From the NCBI GenBank assembly GCA_965263375.1, contig OZ253669.1, forward strand, positions 1,364,001 to 1,428,000: a stretch of 64,000 nt of DNA, read 5' to 3'. Positions within the stretch are counted from its first letter, which is position 1. Each line of letters starts with the position of its first letter. Both the position numbers and the translations under genes were made by a program. The DNA is from JAJFFW01 sp965263375 (GTDB taxonomy: Bacteria > Pseudomonadota > Alphaproteobacteria > Caulobacterales > Parvularculaceae). Below are positions 15,607-25,028 of the stretch, piece by piece. The notes under the pieces are model-generated. The model was not told the origin of the DNA. It saw only the letters and a list, made by a program, of their open reading frames with translations, and did not search any database.

Positions 15607-17298
15607 TTAATTTTCGCTTGAAGCTGAAGCAATTTCAGTGATGGCGCGATGAATATACTGCACCACGACTGACCCCTCGCCAACGCCGGAGGCGACGCGT
15701 TTTACCGAACCAGAACGCACATCACCCACGGCGTAAATTCGCGGCCAACTCGTTTCGTAGATATCTGGCATACGATCCAGATCCCATCCCGCTTTGACAA
15801 GTTCAATATTTTCAATCGCGCCGCCAGTTTTTACAAAGCCTCTTTTGTCGATCGCGATGGTGCTTGGCAGCCAGTCCGAGCATGGGGCTGCGCCGATGAA
15901 AAGAAAGATGAAAGGCGTTTCTAGTTGGGAGTTTCCGTCCTTAGATTTGATGTCTAGGGTATGGATGCGCTCTCCATCTCCTTGAACGGCGTTGATTTCG
16001 CTTGATGGGTGAAGGTGAATGTTTGGCGTCTCTTCTAGTCGGCGTACAAGATATTCCGACATTGTTTCGCGTATATCAGCTCGTCGGTAAAGAACGTGAA
16101 CAGATTTTGCGTAGTCGGATAAATAAACTGCTCCTTGCCCAGCTGAATTGCCCGCGCCGACTATTGTGATAGAACTGTCTTTGCAGATTTGCGCTTCCAT
16201 CGCCGTTGCGCCGTAATAAACGCCGCGGCCGCGATATGTCTGAATATTTTCAATTGGCAGATCGCGATATTGTGCGCCGCTGGCGATAACCACAGCACGT
16301 GCCGAAAGGCTGCGTCCGTCGTTTAGGTGAAGCTTGTAACGGGCGCCGCTTTTTTCAAGGCTTTCAGCGATAGCGGGCGAGGCGAGCCGGGCGCCAAACT
16401 TTTGCGCCTGTAGGCTAGCGCGTTCAGCAAGATCGCCCCCTGAAATGCCAGAAGGGAAACCAAGATAGTTTTCGATTTTTGAACTGGCGCCGGCTTGACC
16501 GCCGGGCGCATTAGCGTCAACAGCCACTACACTAAGACCCTCGGAGGCTGCGTAAACAGAACAAGCAAGTCCTGACGGCCCTGCGCCGACGACAACCACA
16601 TCAGCGCAGGACTGTTCTGGTAGAAGATCAAGCCCAAGGGTTTTTGAGACTTTGCTAAGGGAAGGTTGTACGAGCGGTGCGCCAAGGCCTGTGACCAGAA
16701 CGGGCGTTTCCGCAAGGTTGAGGTTTAGTTGTTCCAATACGATTTTGGCTTGTTCACCAGCATCCGCTTCTACCCATAAGTGGGGGACGCTGTGTCTGGT
16801 TAAAAGATCACGCAACGAAAAAGCATGTTGGTCAAAGGCTCGTCCAACCAGCACAACACTGTCCATTTCCCTTTCGCGCGCCCAAGCACGGCGTGCGATA
16901 AAGGCTTGCACAATGGCGTCCGAAAGCCGTGAATGTTCGACCAGTAAGCGTTTTAAGGCTTGGGAGGAAACGTGCAGCACTTCTCCCGCTTTTTCCATAC
17001 GACCGGCAACTAAGGAAACTTGGCCAGAAATCATGGAAACGTCGCCGGTAAACTGGCTAGGCTCCAGCCAGGCGACACGTCTTTCGCCTTGATGATCTTT
17101 TAAATACAGATTGAGTTGTCCGCTGATGACAACGCAAAGGTCGGCGTCTTGTTGGCCAATGCTAAAAAGGGTGTCGCCAGCTTCATGCCAACGTTTATCG
17201 CCATAGGCGGCCAGGGCCCTTAGCTCGCTTTCATTTAGCCGTCGGTTCATATCTAGATTGAGCTGTGGGGCAGGTGAATTCGTTGAGGATGACGCCAT
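15607..17298 (-). CDS. cyclic-nucleotide-binding, thioredoxin-reductase-like flavoprotein
   Basis: A 563-residue fusion. Residues 15-125 are a cyclic-nucleotide-binding domain, 130-225 look like a thioredoxin/glutaredoxin-fold linker, and 230-555 are a thioredoxin-reductase-like FAD/NADPH unit (VVVVGAGPSGLACSVYAA, PGGQAGASSKIENYLGFP, IYAVGDVRSG). The redox CxxC of true thioredoxin reductase is missing: the equivalent segment reads YYGATAMEAQIC. So the enzyme should transfer electrons without the usual active disulfide. The cNMP domain suggests control by cAMP or cGMP, although its phosphate-binding cassette is not strongly conserved by eye. Divergent from the E1-alpha gene with 156 bases between. 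Confidence 0.87.
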   Translation of the reverse strand: MASSSTNSPAPQLNLDMNRRLNESELRALAAYGDKRWHEAGDTLFSIGQQDADLCVVISGQLNLYLKDHQGERRVAWLEPSQFTGDVSMISGQVSLVAGRMEKAGEVLHVSSQALKRLLVEHSRLSDAIVQAFIARRAWAREREMDSVVLVGRAFDQHAFSLRDLLTRHSVPHLWVEADAGEQAKIVLEQLNLNLAETPVLVTGLGAPLVQPSLSKVSKTLGLDLLPEQSCADVVVVGAGPSGLACSVYAASEGLSVVAVDANAPGGQAGASSKIENYLGFPSGISGGDLAERASLQAQKFGARLASPAIAESLEKSGARYKLHLNDGRSLSARAVVIASGAQYRDLPIENIQTYRGRGVYYGATAMEAQICKDSSITIVGAGNSAGQGAVYLSDYAKSVHVLYRRADIRETMSEYLVRRLEETPNIHLHPSSEINAVQGDGERIHTLDIKSKDGNSQLETPFIFLFIGAAPCSDWLPSTIAIDKRGFVKTGGAIENIELVKAGWDLDRMPDIYETSWPRIYAVGDVRSGSVKRVASGVGEGSVVVQYIHRAITEIASASSEN

Positions 17299-17454
17299 GA
17301 TGAACCTTTTGCCTTAAGATTGCATAGGTAATATGCAGGCGAGATTGCAGGACAGCAAGTGGCGCCGAGCCATTGCCAGCTTATAGCGACACCGCTTACA
17401 AATGAGATAGTTTTAGCGGTTGATAGATTACAGTCATAAGACGGGAGTTCGCGG

Positions 17455-18702
17455 ATGACGAACGTAAAGCCATTAAGCTTGCATGTTCCCGAGCCAGCGT
17501 TTCGTCCCGGTGACGAGCCTGATTTTAGTAATGTAAAAATCGCTCGCGCTGGTGCGGTGCGCAAGCCTGATGTTTTTGTTGCTGCTGATGACATCCACGA
17601 TTTAGCCTATTCTATTATCCGTGTAATGAACCGAGACGGCGAGGCGGTCGGTCCCTGGGCGGAGGACATTTGGGCGGGCGAATTGAGCGATGAAGATGCC
17701 CTTAAGGGCTTGCGCAATATGATGACCGTACGGGCTTATGATGCGCGCATGTTAGCCGCACAACGCCAAGGTAAAACTAGTTTTTATACCCAGTCTCTTG
17801 GTGAGGAAGCGATTGCAACGGCTTTTCAAAGTGCGCTTACTAAAGGTGATATGAACTTTCCCACCTATCGCCAACAGGGATTGCTTATCACAGCAGGGTA
17901 TCCGCTGGTTGATATGATGAACCAGGTTTATTCCAATAAAGCCGACCCACTTAAAGGCCGGCAATTGCCGGTTCTTTATTCATCAAAAGAGCATGGATTT
18001 TTCACCATCTCCGGCAATTTGGCGACCCAGCTGCCGCAAGCGGTGGGTTGGGCCATGGCGTCCGCTATTAAGGGGGATACAAAGATCGCGGTGGGTTGGA
18101 TTGGCGATGGATCAACCGCTGAGTCTGATTTTCACTCGTCATTGGTTTTTGCATCAACCTACCAAGCGCCAGTTATTTTAAATGTCGTCAATAATCAGTG
18201 GGCGATATCAACTTATCAGGGGATCGCGCGGGGGAAGGCGGCGACTTTTGCAGCGCGCGGGCTTGGCTTTGGCATTCCAGCATTAAGGGTGGACGGAAAT
18301 GATTATCTTGCTGTGCGCGCTGTTGCGAAATGGGCGAGCGAGCGGGCAAGAGGCGGCGGCGGGCCGACCCTTATCGAATATGTTACTTACCGTGTCGGCG
18401 CCCATTCAACATCAGATGATCCATCAGCCTATCGTCCAAAGTCGGAGAGCGACGCATGGCCGTTGGGGGATCCGATTGAGCGCTTAAAGAATTATCTCAT
18501 TAAAAAAGGCGCTTGGTCTGAGGAACGTCATGTCCAGGCGCAAGCTGAAATAGATAGTGAAGTTGCGCTGACGCAAAAACAAGCAGAAGAAAACGGCACC
18601 ATGCTTGATGACGGCGCTGGCCCGATAAAAGATATGTTCCAGGGTGTGTACAAAGACCTGCCGCCGCATCTCGCGTGGCAACGTGCACAAGCCGAAGAGT
18701 AG
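17455..18702 (+). CDS. bkdA1: branched-chain 2-oxo acid dehydrogenase E1 subunit alpha
   Basis: Thiamine-diphosphate E1 alpha subunit of 415 residues. The TPP motif runs from GDGSTAESDFHSSLVFAS to VVNNQW, and TYRVGAHSTSDDPSAYR is the phosphorylation-loop-like segment of branched-chain E1. The long N-terminal arm (residues 1-60) and the DMMNQVYSNKADPLKGRQLP stretch separate it from pyruvate dehydrogenase E1. With the beta subunit it decarboxylates the keto acids from valine, leucine and isoleucine and passes the acyl group to E2. The beta gene follows 17 bases later. No E2 gene follows. Confidence 0.93.
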   Translation: MTNVKPLSLHVPEPAFRPGDEPDFSNVKIARAGAVRKPDVFVAADDIHDLAYSIIRVMNRDGEAVGPWAEDIWAGELSDEDALKGLRNMMTVRAYDARMLAAQRQGKTSFYTQSLGEEAIATAFQSALTKGDMNFPTYRQQGLLITAGYPLVDMMNQVYSNKADPLKGRQLPVLYSSKEHGFFTISGNLATQLPQAVGWAMASAIKGDTKIAVGWIGDGSTAESDFHSSLVFASTYQAPVILNVVNNQWAISTYQGIARGKAATFAARGLGFGIPALRVDGNDYLAVRAVAKWASERARGGGGPTLIEYVTYRVGAHSTSDDPSAYRPKSESDAWPLGDPIERLKNYLIKKGAWSEERHVQAQAEIDSEVALTQKQAEENGTMLDDGAGPIKDMFQGVYKDLPPHLAWQRAQAEE

Positions 18703-18719
18703 GCGGCAGAGCAATCGCA

Positions 18720-19742
18720 ATGACAACAACAAGCTCAATGACCATGATCGAGGCGGTGCGTGACGCAATGGATGTTGCGATGGCGCGCGATGATAATGTT
18801 GTGGTTTTTGGAGAAGATGTCGGCTATTTCGGCGGCGTCTTTCGTTGCACCCAGGGTTTGCAAGAAAAATACGGCAAGAACCGTTGCTTTGATGCGCCGA
18901 TTAACGAAAGCGGAATTGTCGGCGCAGCAATAGGTATGGCCGCTTATGGGCTGCGCCCTTGTGTTGAAATTCAATTCGCTGACTATATGTATCCTGGCTA
19001 TGATCAGTTGACGCAAGAGGCGGCTCGGATACGATACCGTTCGAATGAGGATTTTACAGTTCCGCTTACTGTTCGTATGCCGACAGGCGGCGGCATTTAT
19101 GGCGGTCAGACCCATTCGCAAAGCCCTGAGGCTTTATTCGCCCATGTCGCTGGGCTAAAGACTGTGATCCCTTCTTGTCCCTATGATGCAAAAGGGTTGT
19201 TGATCGCCGCCATTGAAGATGAAGATCCGGTGATTTTTATGGAGCCAAAGCGGCTTTATAATGGGCCTTTTGATGGCCATTATGACCGTCCTTCTGCGCC
19301 TTGGTCTGGTCATCCTTTAAGTGAAACGCCCGAGGGACATTATACTTTACCGATTGGCAAAGCCGCCGTGCGGCGCGAGGGCGCTGATATCACCATCCTC
19401 GCTTATGGGGCTATGGTGTTTGTGAGTGAGGCGGCCGTTAAAGAGACCGGGGTTGACGCAGAAATAATCGATCTGCGCTCGCTTTTGCCGCTTGATTTAG
19501 AAGCTATTGAACAATCAGTAAAAAAGACTGGACGCTGTGTTATTGTGCATGAGGCGACACGCACATGCGGGTTTGGCGCTGAGCTTATGTCTGTGGTGCA
19601 GGAGTCTTGTTTTTATCATCTCGAAGCGCCAATCCAGAGAGTAACCGGGTGGGATACGCCGTATCCGCATGCCCAAGAATGGGTGTATTTTCCGGGTCCG
19701 GACCGTATCGGGGCTGCACTGTTAAAAGTCATGGAAGCTTAA
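18720..19742 (+). CDS. bkdA2: branched-chain 2-oxo acid dehydrogenase E1 subunit beta
   Basis: E1 beta subunit of 340 residues, forming the alpha2-beta2 E1 enzyme with the preceding gene. Family motifs are MIEAVRDAMDVAMARDDNVV, GEDVGYFGGVFRCTQGL, QFADYMYPGYDQL, and IDLRSLLPLDLEAI. I start it at the ATG at 18720; an upstream start at 18675 would overlap the alpha gene by 28 bases with a non-homologous leader. The usual operon order is E1 alpha, E1 beta, E2, E3; here a histidine kinase gene is convergent directly downstream, and E3 is about 6.3 kb away. Confidence 0.93.
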   Translation: MTTTSSMTMIEAVRDAMDVAMARDDNVVVFGEDVGYFGGVFRCTQGLQEKYGKNRCFDAPINESGIVGAAIGMAAYGLRPCVEIQFADYMYPGYDQLTQEAARIRYRSNEDFTVPLTVRMPTGGGIYGGQTHSQSPEALFAHVAGLKTVIPSCPYDAKGLLIAAIEDEDPVIFMEPKRLYNGPFDGHYDRPSAPWSGHPLSETPEGHYTLPIGKAAVRREGADITILAYGAMVFVSEAAVKETGVDAEIIDLRSLLPLDLEAIEQSVKKTGRCVIVHEATRTCGFGAELMSVVQESCFYHLEAPIQRVTGWDTPYPHAQEWVYFPGPDRIGAALLKVMEA

Positions 19743-19797
19743 AGCTTCTCGCCTTTTAGCTAGAACAGCTTGAAGGGGTCTTTATGAAATTGGCGCT

Positions 19798-22341
19798 TTA
19801 GGCGGCGGCCTTAGTCAGCGTCTGAGCAAGGTCTTTTTCGATTATTGGTTTTGCGATATGTCCGTCGGCGCCAGCTTCTAGATAGTCTTCTACTTGATAA
19901 GTCATGGCATTCGCCGTCAGGGCCACCATGTAAGTGCGCGTGCGGTTTTGTTCTTGCTCAAGGCGACGTATTTCTTTCATGGCGCTAATGCCATCGGTTA
20001 GGGGCATTTGAATGTCCATCAAGACGAGATCGTACGCACAGTCTTTCCAGGCATTGATCGCTTTTTGCCCATCTTCCACGATGGTCAGATCGCAGTCGTA
20101 AATTTCCAATAATTTCCTTAGGACAAGGCGGTTGATTTCATTATCTTCAGCAGCAAGAATTTTTAATTTTTTCGTCGGCATTGGCTGCGGTACAGGCGAC
20201 TTGGCGCATTCTTCTTTGGTCGAGGCTTTGCAAAGTCTAGTAAGGGGGACGGTGAGAATGAAAGATGAACCATTGTCTTGTTCCGTCTCAACTGTCAAGG
20301 CGCCGCCCATAAGTTTTGCAAGGCGTTGTGAAATGGTTAGGCCAAGTCCAGTGCCGCTATGCACGCGTGTAGATGAGACATCTGCTTGAACAAAGGGCTC
20401 GAACATTCGTTCCACCTCAATTTTGTCCATGCCAATGCCGGTATCGCAGACCACAAATTGAGCGCAAATTTTATTTGAGCCCTCATCGCTTTCTTTTAGA
20501 GTTGCCGATATTGATACGCTGCCTTTGTTTGTAAATTTTAGCGCATTGGAGACTAAGTTATTCAAAATTTGACGGAGCCTTATTTCATCGCCTGATACTT
20601 TATCAGTAAGGCTTTTGTTGACGGCCGTCGTTAAGTTTAACCCTTTTGCCTCAGCGCTTTGTTGGTAAAGGTTTTTAACAGAACAAATTAGGTCATTTAT
20701 AAAAAACGGCGCTGATTTAATTTCAAGTTGATCGACTTCGATTTTCGAAAGATCAAGAATGTCATCAAGAATTGTCAGCAACGCCTCGCCTGAAGTGTTT
20801 ATGGTGGTAAGCATTTGTTGCTGGCGATCATCAAGGTTTGAATGGGCGAGAATTTGCGTCATGCCTAAAATGCCATTCATTGGTGTACGAATTTCATGGC
20901 TCATATTCGCCAGAAATTTTGATTTAGCTTCGTTCGCGGCTTCTGCTTGTTTTCGTGCTTGGACCAGGTCTGTTACGTCTCTGTTCGTGCCGACCATCCG
21001 CAAGGGTTTGCCCTTGTTGTCGTAAGTTGCTTTGCCCCGGGTTTGCCACCAGCGCCATGCGCCGCTTTGATGAAGGATGCGATATGTTTGGTCGTAGGTT
21101 GCGCCATATTTTAGGTGAGACAGGGCGGCCTTTCGTATAGCTACAAAATCATCTGGATGGATATGAGACTGCCACCAATCCAAACTGTCCTCCTTCGATG
21201 TGGCGGGGTGACCCAGCAATTCAAAATTTCGTTCTGAATAGTGGACTTTCTTTGAGGTGAAGCAGTAATCCCAAATGCCGTCCGATGCGCCTGCGACAGC
21301 TAAATTGTACCGTTCTTCACTTTGTTCAAGAGCTTGGCGCTGTTGTTGTGCTTCAGTTATATCTACGCCAACTAAAAGCGAATATTCATGACCGCTTTCA
21401 TCTTTATAGGGAACAATATCGTAACTGGCTGTGTTTTCTTTGTAAGCGGCTGATGTATATTCAAATATTAGATTTTTTAGCGGTTTGTTTGATTTTATAT
21501 TGGTTTGCAGGTTTAGGTTTTCTTGGTCTGTTAAGCCCGCCAAAAATTGTGTGAAATGTCTGCCGACCATCCGGTCTGGGGGTAGATCAAAAGTTTCGGC
21601 GGCATATGTGTTGACGCGTATGACATATCCTTCTTTGTCTAGAAGCCAGAAAAAGACAGGAGCGTTATTAAATATAAGTTCCAACTCGTCGCTCAAACTT
21701 AAGGAGCGTTGTTGAGCGCGTTCTAAATAGCGATAATTTTTCGAAATGCTCGCAGAAAGGCGATAGCCTAAATAAGCAATAAATGCGCCCTTAATACCGA
21801 TAATCAGCAACATCGCACGGAAAACGAACTGAACTGTGTCTTCGACTAAAGGTTGAAACTGAATGGAATTTTTGCGAAATTCGATTATCGCGCGTTCCAT
21901 CTGTGCCAGGAGGTATTTTTTTGACACCCCTCCGGTTTCATAGGCCCGGATGACCGCCAGAGTGTGATCAGCCAATAGAATATCCCGGCGACATAGATCG
22001 GGTGCTTTAGATGCGCCAGCAATATTCATGGCGGTGCGCTCTAGCGGACCGATAATGTTGAGACATTTTACGGGTTGCTCGCGCATTTCGCTGACGATGC
22101 GCTCCAGCTGTTTTGCATCATTATGCGAGCTTGCACGAAAGGCGTTCACTTCCAAAATAAGGGCGTGGCTATGTTCAATATGGTCGAAGTTTAAATTTTC
22201 TAGATTCGATCCTTTGACCATCTCCCAAGCGCCTAATATCCCCAACATAGCCGATGCAATAAACAGTAAGTTTATGCGAGCAAGCTTGTTACGGATTTCC
22301 GATTGGCTAATTGGTCTTTCGGAGGAGCGTGCAGATGTCAT
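19798..22341 (-). CDS. hybrid sensor histidine kinase
   Basis: Membrane-bound hybrid kinase of 847 residues. Domain order: membrane helix (about 24-43), periplasmic sensor of about 120 residues of no recognised type, second helix (171-193), two PAS domains (220-330 and 345-460), HisKA with the phospho-acceptor H482 in NMSHEIRTPMNG, HATPase (DTGIGM near 633, GTGLGL near 664) and a receiver domain with phospho-acceptor D776 in VLMDIQMPLTDG. It carries no HPt domain, so a separate phosphotransfer protein should complete the relay. It is divergently placed to a LuxR-type regulator gene 349 bases away, a plausible functional partner. Confidence 0.93.
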   Translation of the reverse strand: MTSARSSERPISQSEIRNKLARINLLFIASAMLGILGAWEMVKGSNLENLNFDHIEHSHALILEVNAFRASSHNDAKQLERIVSEMREQPVKCLNIIGPLERTAMNIAGASKAPDLCRRDILLADHTLAVIRAYETGGVSKKYLLAQMERAIIEFRKNSIQFQPLVEDTVQFVFRAMLLIIGIKGAFIAYLGYRLSASISKNYRYLERAQQRSLSLSDELELIFNNAPVFFWLLDKEGYVIRVNTYAAETFDLPPDRMVGRHFTQFLAGLTDQENLNLQTNIKSNKPLKNLIFEYTSAAYKENTASYDIVPYKDESGHEYSLLVGVDITEAQQQRQALEQSEERYNLAVAGASDGIWDYCFTSKKVHYSERNFELLGHPATSKEDSLDWWQSHIHPDDFVAIRKAALSHLKYGATYDQTYRILHQSGAWRWWQTRGKATYDNKGKPLRMVGTNRDVTDLVQARKQAEAANEAKSKFLANMSHEIRTPMNGILGMTQILAHSNLDDRQQQMLTTINTSGEALLTILDDILDLSKIEVDQLEIKSAPFFINDLICSVKNLYQQSAEAKGLNLTTAVNKSLTDKVSGDEIRLRQILNNLVSNALKFTNKGSVSISATLKESDEGSNKICAQFVVCDTGIGMDKIEVERMFEPFVQADVSSTRVHSGTGLGLTISQRLAKLMGGALTVETEQDNGSSFILTVPLTRLCKASTKEECAKSPVPQPMPTKKLKILAAEDNEINRLVLRKLLEIYDCDLTIVEDGQKAINAWKDCAYDLVLMDIQMPLTDGISAMKEIRRLEQEQNRTRTYMVALTANAMTYQVEDYLEAGADGHIAKPIIEKDLAQTLTKAAA

Positions 22342-22690
22342 TTTGTTTAGGTTAATTTTTATCGATTAATTTATGTTGTCGCCCTTACTTATTGGTTAAA
22401 ACTCAATCGCTAGTTTACTGCACGCGCCAAGGAATGGCTGAGAATGATAATTGATTGTTTTCTAAAGAAAATTCTTGGTTTTCTTTGGTGAGGTAAGCTA
22501 CTCAGCCACCGGTGTAGCGGCCAGCTTGCTCTCGCAATAAGTGAAATTAGTGTCGGTCATATAACGACATTAAGGAAATATTAGCCTTAAATGTTATGGT
22601 GTATCTGGTGAGTTAACCTCATGATGGACGAGTGCCTACTATAGTATAATAAGAAGAGTAATCGCATTGGGGGAGTATGGGTGAGGATTG
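22342..22690. promoter_or_regulatory. divergent intergenic region between hybrid kinase and LuxR regulator
   Basis: This 349-base AT-rich stretch holds no convincing ORF. It has a palindromic TTTTCTAAAGAAAA near its middle, an imperfect inverted repeat CATTAAGG...CCTTAAATG at about 22567-22595, and a TATAAT-like box in ACTATAGTATAATAAG at about 22637-22652, suited as the -10 element for the downstream regulator gene. No clear -35 is seen. Confidence 0.4.
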
Positions 22691-23368
22691 ATGGAAAAGT
22701 TATCAGTTTTGGTCGCCGACGACCACTGGGTTGCTCGTGCTGCTGTAAGCCATTTGCTAAATAAATTAGATCGCGAAATTGATTTATTTGAAGCGGCGAA
22801 TGGCGATGAATTGAACGCCGCGCTTAATTCGGCCCCCGCCCTAAATTTAATTATTTTGGACCTCAACATGCCTGGGTGTGATGCCTGGAGCACCATCCGG
22901 AATGTTCGAAAATCACTTCCTATGACGCCTTTAATTGTGATTTCAGCAAGTGAGAAAAGAGCGGATGTTTTGCGAAGCTTACAAGAGGGCGCGGTTGGGT
23001 ATGTGCCCAAAAGTGCAGAGCCTGACGTTATTTTATCAACTGTAAAGCGTGTGCTGGCGGGCGAGGTTGCTTTGCCTCAGCGATTGCTTGTGAAACAAGA
23101 AGCAGACCAGGGCGAGACAATTGCAGATGACAGGGAGCTTGCCCAAGTTTGTGCAGCGTTAGAGCATTTTACACCGCGTCAGAGAGAAATTTTTGGTCTG
23201 CTTGCGACCGGGGCGCAAAATAAAGATATTGCTCGGACTTTGGATTTGTCTGTGAACACTGTGCGCGTGCATATGCAGGCGATCACATCCAAGCTAAAAA
23301 TAAGCAACCGTTCTGAAATCGCCCTCTGCGCGGCGCGGTGGAAAGAAAGAGCGGCGGACGCATCTTAG
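22691..23368 (+). CDS. LuxR/NarL-type response regulator
   Basis: Response regulator of 225 residues: receiver domain (1-120) with acidic pocket ADD near residues 9-11, phospho-acceptor D57 in ILDLNMPG and the Ser/Lys residues in ISASEKRA and VPKSA, followed by a LuxR-type helix-turn-helix (about 160-218; FTPRQREIFGLLATG, NTVRVHMQAITSKL). The ATG at 22691 has GAGG upstream; a TTG one codon earlier is less likely. It is divergent from a hybrid kinase and convergent, six bases apart, with a small histidine kinase gene, forming a compact signalling cluster. Confidence 0.92.
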   Translation: MEKLSVLVADDHWVARAAVSHLLNKLDREIDLFEAANGDELNAALNSAPALNLIILDLNMPGCDAWSTIRNVRKSLPMTPLIVISASEKRADVLRSLQEGAVGYVPKSAEPDVILSTVKRVLAGEVALPQRLLVKQEADQGETIADDRELAQVCAALEHFTPRQREIFGLLATGAQNKDIARTLDLSVNTVRVHMQAITSKLKISNRSEIALCAARWKERAADAS

Positions 23369-23374
23369 CAACGT

Positions 23375-24079
23375 CTACGCACCTTTCATGGGTGTCTGCA
23401 GCATTGCGATAACGCCTTTTCCTGTTGAGCTAGGTTTTACAGAAATTGATCCGCCCATTAATTGCGCCGCTTCTTGAGCAATTGTAAGCCCGAGGCCAAG
23501 GCGCGGCGGCCTGCGTGAAAGATGGGCTTGGTCGACGAAAAATGGCTTCATAATATGCGGTTCAGCCTCTTGCGCCAATCCAACACCACAATCGCTAACG
23601 CATATTTCAAGGTATTTCTCATCTGGCGTCAGGCTCGCCCATAAGGCGATGCGCCCGGTTTGCGAGAAGTCGATTGCGTTGCTTAAAAAGGCGCTAATAA
23701 TACGCCCACAAAGTTTAGGATCAAAGAATGCCTCGTCTACAGAACAGTTGACGGACAATTCTAGATTGCTGCTGCCCGCAGCGGCAATAAAAGGCACCGC
23801 GCAATCATCAAGCCAGCTTTTAACTAAGACTGTTTTTGGTTCGCAATGCCCTAATCCGTTAGAAAGCATCAGATAGTCGCAAATGACGCTCACCGCTTCA
23901 TCAAGGTCGTCAATTGCGCGCAGTAAAGCGTTGACGATCTCTAATCGTTCAGCGTCTTCAATCGGATCTTTTAATCTCGACAGTAAAATTTTCATAGCGG
24001 CGGTCGGCTGCAGGAGATCGTGCCGCGTCCGCGACGCCATGTTTTCTTGTATGGACTTTTCAGGGCTCTGCGAAGTCAT
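23375..24079 (-). CDS. small soluble sensor-less histidine kinase
   Basis: A 234-residue protein with only the kinase core. The dimerisation/phospho-acceptor helix has H20 in RTRHDLLQPTAAM, and the ATPase part has DCGVGL and LGLGLTIAQEAAQLMGG. It has no membrane segment or sensor domain, so it may be controlled by partner proteins or act as a phosphotransfer/phosphatase module. The HDLLQP form of the acceptor box is that of the 'HDLRQPL' kinases often fused to sensors; a stand-alone version next to a LuxR-type regulator is notable. The last residues are only six bases from the regulator stop. Confidence 0.82.
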   Translation of the reverse strand: MTSQSPEKSIQENMASRTRHDLLQPTAAMKILLSRLKDPIEDAERLEIVNALLRAIDDLDEAVSVICDYLMLSNGLGHCEPKTVLVKSWLDDCAVPFIAAAGSSNLELSVNCSVDEAFFDPKLCGRIISAFLSNAIDFSQTGRIALWASLTPDEKYLEICVSDCGVGLAQEAEPHIMKPFFVDQAHLSRRPPRLGLGLTIAQEAAQLMGGSISVKPSSTGKGVIAMLQTPMKGA

Positions 24080-24176
24080 GGTTAGATGCTTTAATCTTCC
24101 GTGAAAGGTTTAAGTTCCTATCAAGCCGCAAGCGCTTTTGCGGCTTGAATCATATATCGCGGATTTTGTCAGTGGC

Positions 24177-24830
24177 CTAAAGAATTGACTGTCCCGTATT
24201 ACGCCAGTCTTCCAAAAAGGCTTCAAGCCCAGTATCCGTTAAAACGTGTTTATATAGCGCGAGGAAAGTTTTAGGCGGTATCGTCGCGCAATCGGCGCCG
24301 GCCATCGCGCTGTCGCGGACATGAGCGGTGGTGCGGATTGAGGCGGCGAGAATTTCCGTATCGAAGTCATAATTATCGTAGATCGTGCGGATTTCGTGGA
24401 TCAACTCCATGCCGTCTCGGCCAGCGTCATCGATGCGCCCAATAAAAGGAGAGATAAAAGCGGCGCCGGCTTTGGCGGCAAGTAAGGCTTGGGCGGCCGA
24501 AAAACATAAGGTGACATTGACTTTTACGCCGCGGTCAGAGAGCGCTTTACATGCATTAAGCCCATCAAACGTAAGCGGAAGTTTAATCACTATATTGGAC
24601 GCGACGGCGAGCAGTTTGTCGGCTTCAGCCAGCATCCCTTCGGTATCAGTTGCCACAGCCTCTGCGCTGATCGGGCCGGGGATAATGGCGCAAATCTCTT
24701 CTAAGGTTTTTAAGATTGGCGCGCCTGATTTTGCGATCAAAGATGGATTGGTTGTCACCCCATCTACGAGGCCTGTAATGGCGAGTTTTTTAAGTTCGGC
24801 GACGTCAGCAGTATCAATAAAAATCTTCAT
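24177..24830 (-). CDS. transaldolase-like / fructose-6-phosphate aldolase family protein
   Basis: Short transaldolase of 217 residues of the TalC/Fsa-like group. The start at 24830 gives MKIFIDTADVAELKKL, with AGAGG five bases before; a longer frame to 24923 adds a non-homologous leader. The Schiff-base lysine is in IVIKLPLTFDGL, with NVTLCFSAAQALLAAKAGA and ISPFIGRIDD also conserved. Short transaldolases of this form in alphaproteobacteria usually act in the pentose phosphate pathway (sedoheptulose 7-phosphate plus glyceraldehyde 3-phosphate). Aldolase activity on fructose 6-phosphate cannot be excluded. Confidence 0.9.
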   Translation of the reverse strand: MKIFIDTADVAELKKLAITGLVDGVTTNPSLIAKSGAPILKTLEEICAIIPGPISAEAVATDTEGMLAEADKLLAVASNIVIKLPLTFDGLNACKALSDRGVKVNVTLCFSAAQALLAAKAGAAFISPFIGRIDDAGRDGMELIHEIRTIYDNYDFDTEILAASIRTTAHVRDSAMAGADCATIPPKTFLALYKHVLTDTGLEAFLEDWRNTGQSIL

Positions 24831-24973
24831 GGCAGCCTCTTTTTTAAAGAAACGCATTGCTAGGAAATCATTGCCTGAATTGAGCGGATGAAGCGCCCAA
24901 ATCATGAAGGATGTTTCAGGCAAACGAAGCGATGCATCGATTAATCCATAAGATGGGTCTATAGAGCATTTGC

Positions 24974-25003
24974 TTTCTCCTCAAAAGTAAATTTGAGGAG
25001 AAA
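24974..25003. repeat. perfect 12-bp inverted repeat between haloalkane dehalogenase and transaldolase genes
   Basis: TTTCTCCTCAAA and TTTGAGGAGAAA flank a six-base loop (AGTAAA). It lies 26 bases after the stop of the minus-strand dehalogenase gene and could terminate it, though a T-run follows only weakly on either strand. Confidence 0.5.
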
Positions 25004-25028
25004 AGAGTGTGCCGAATTTTCCGTTTTT

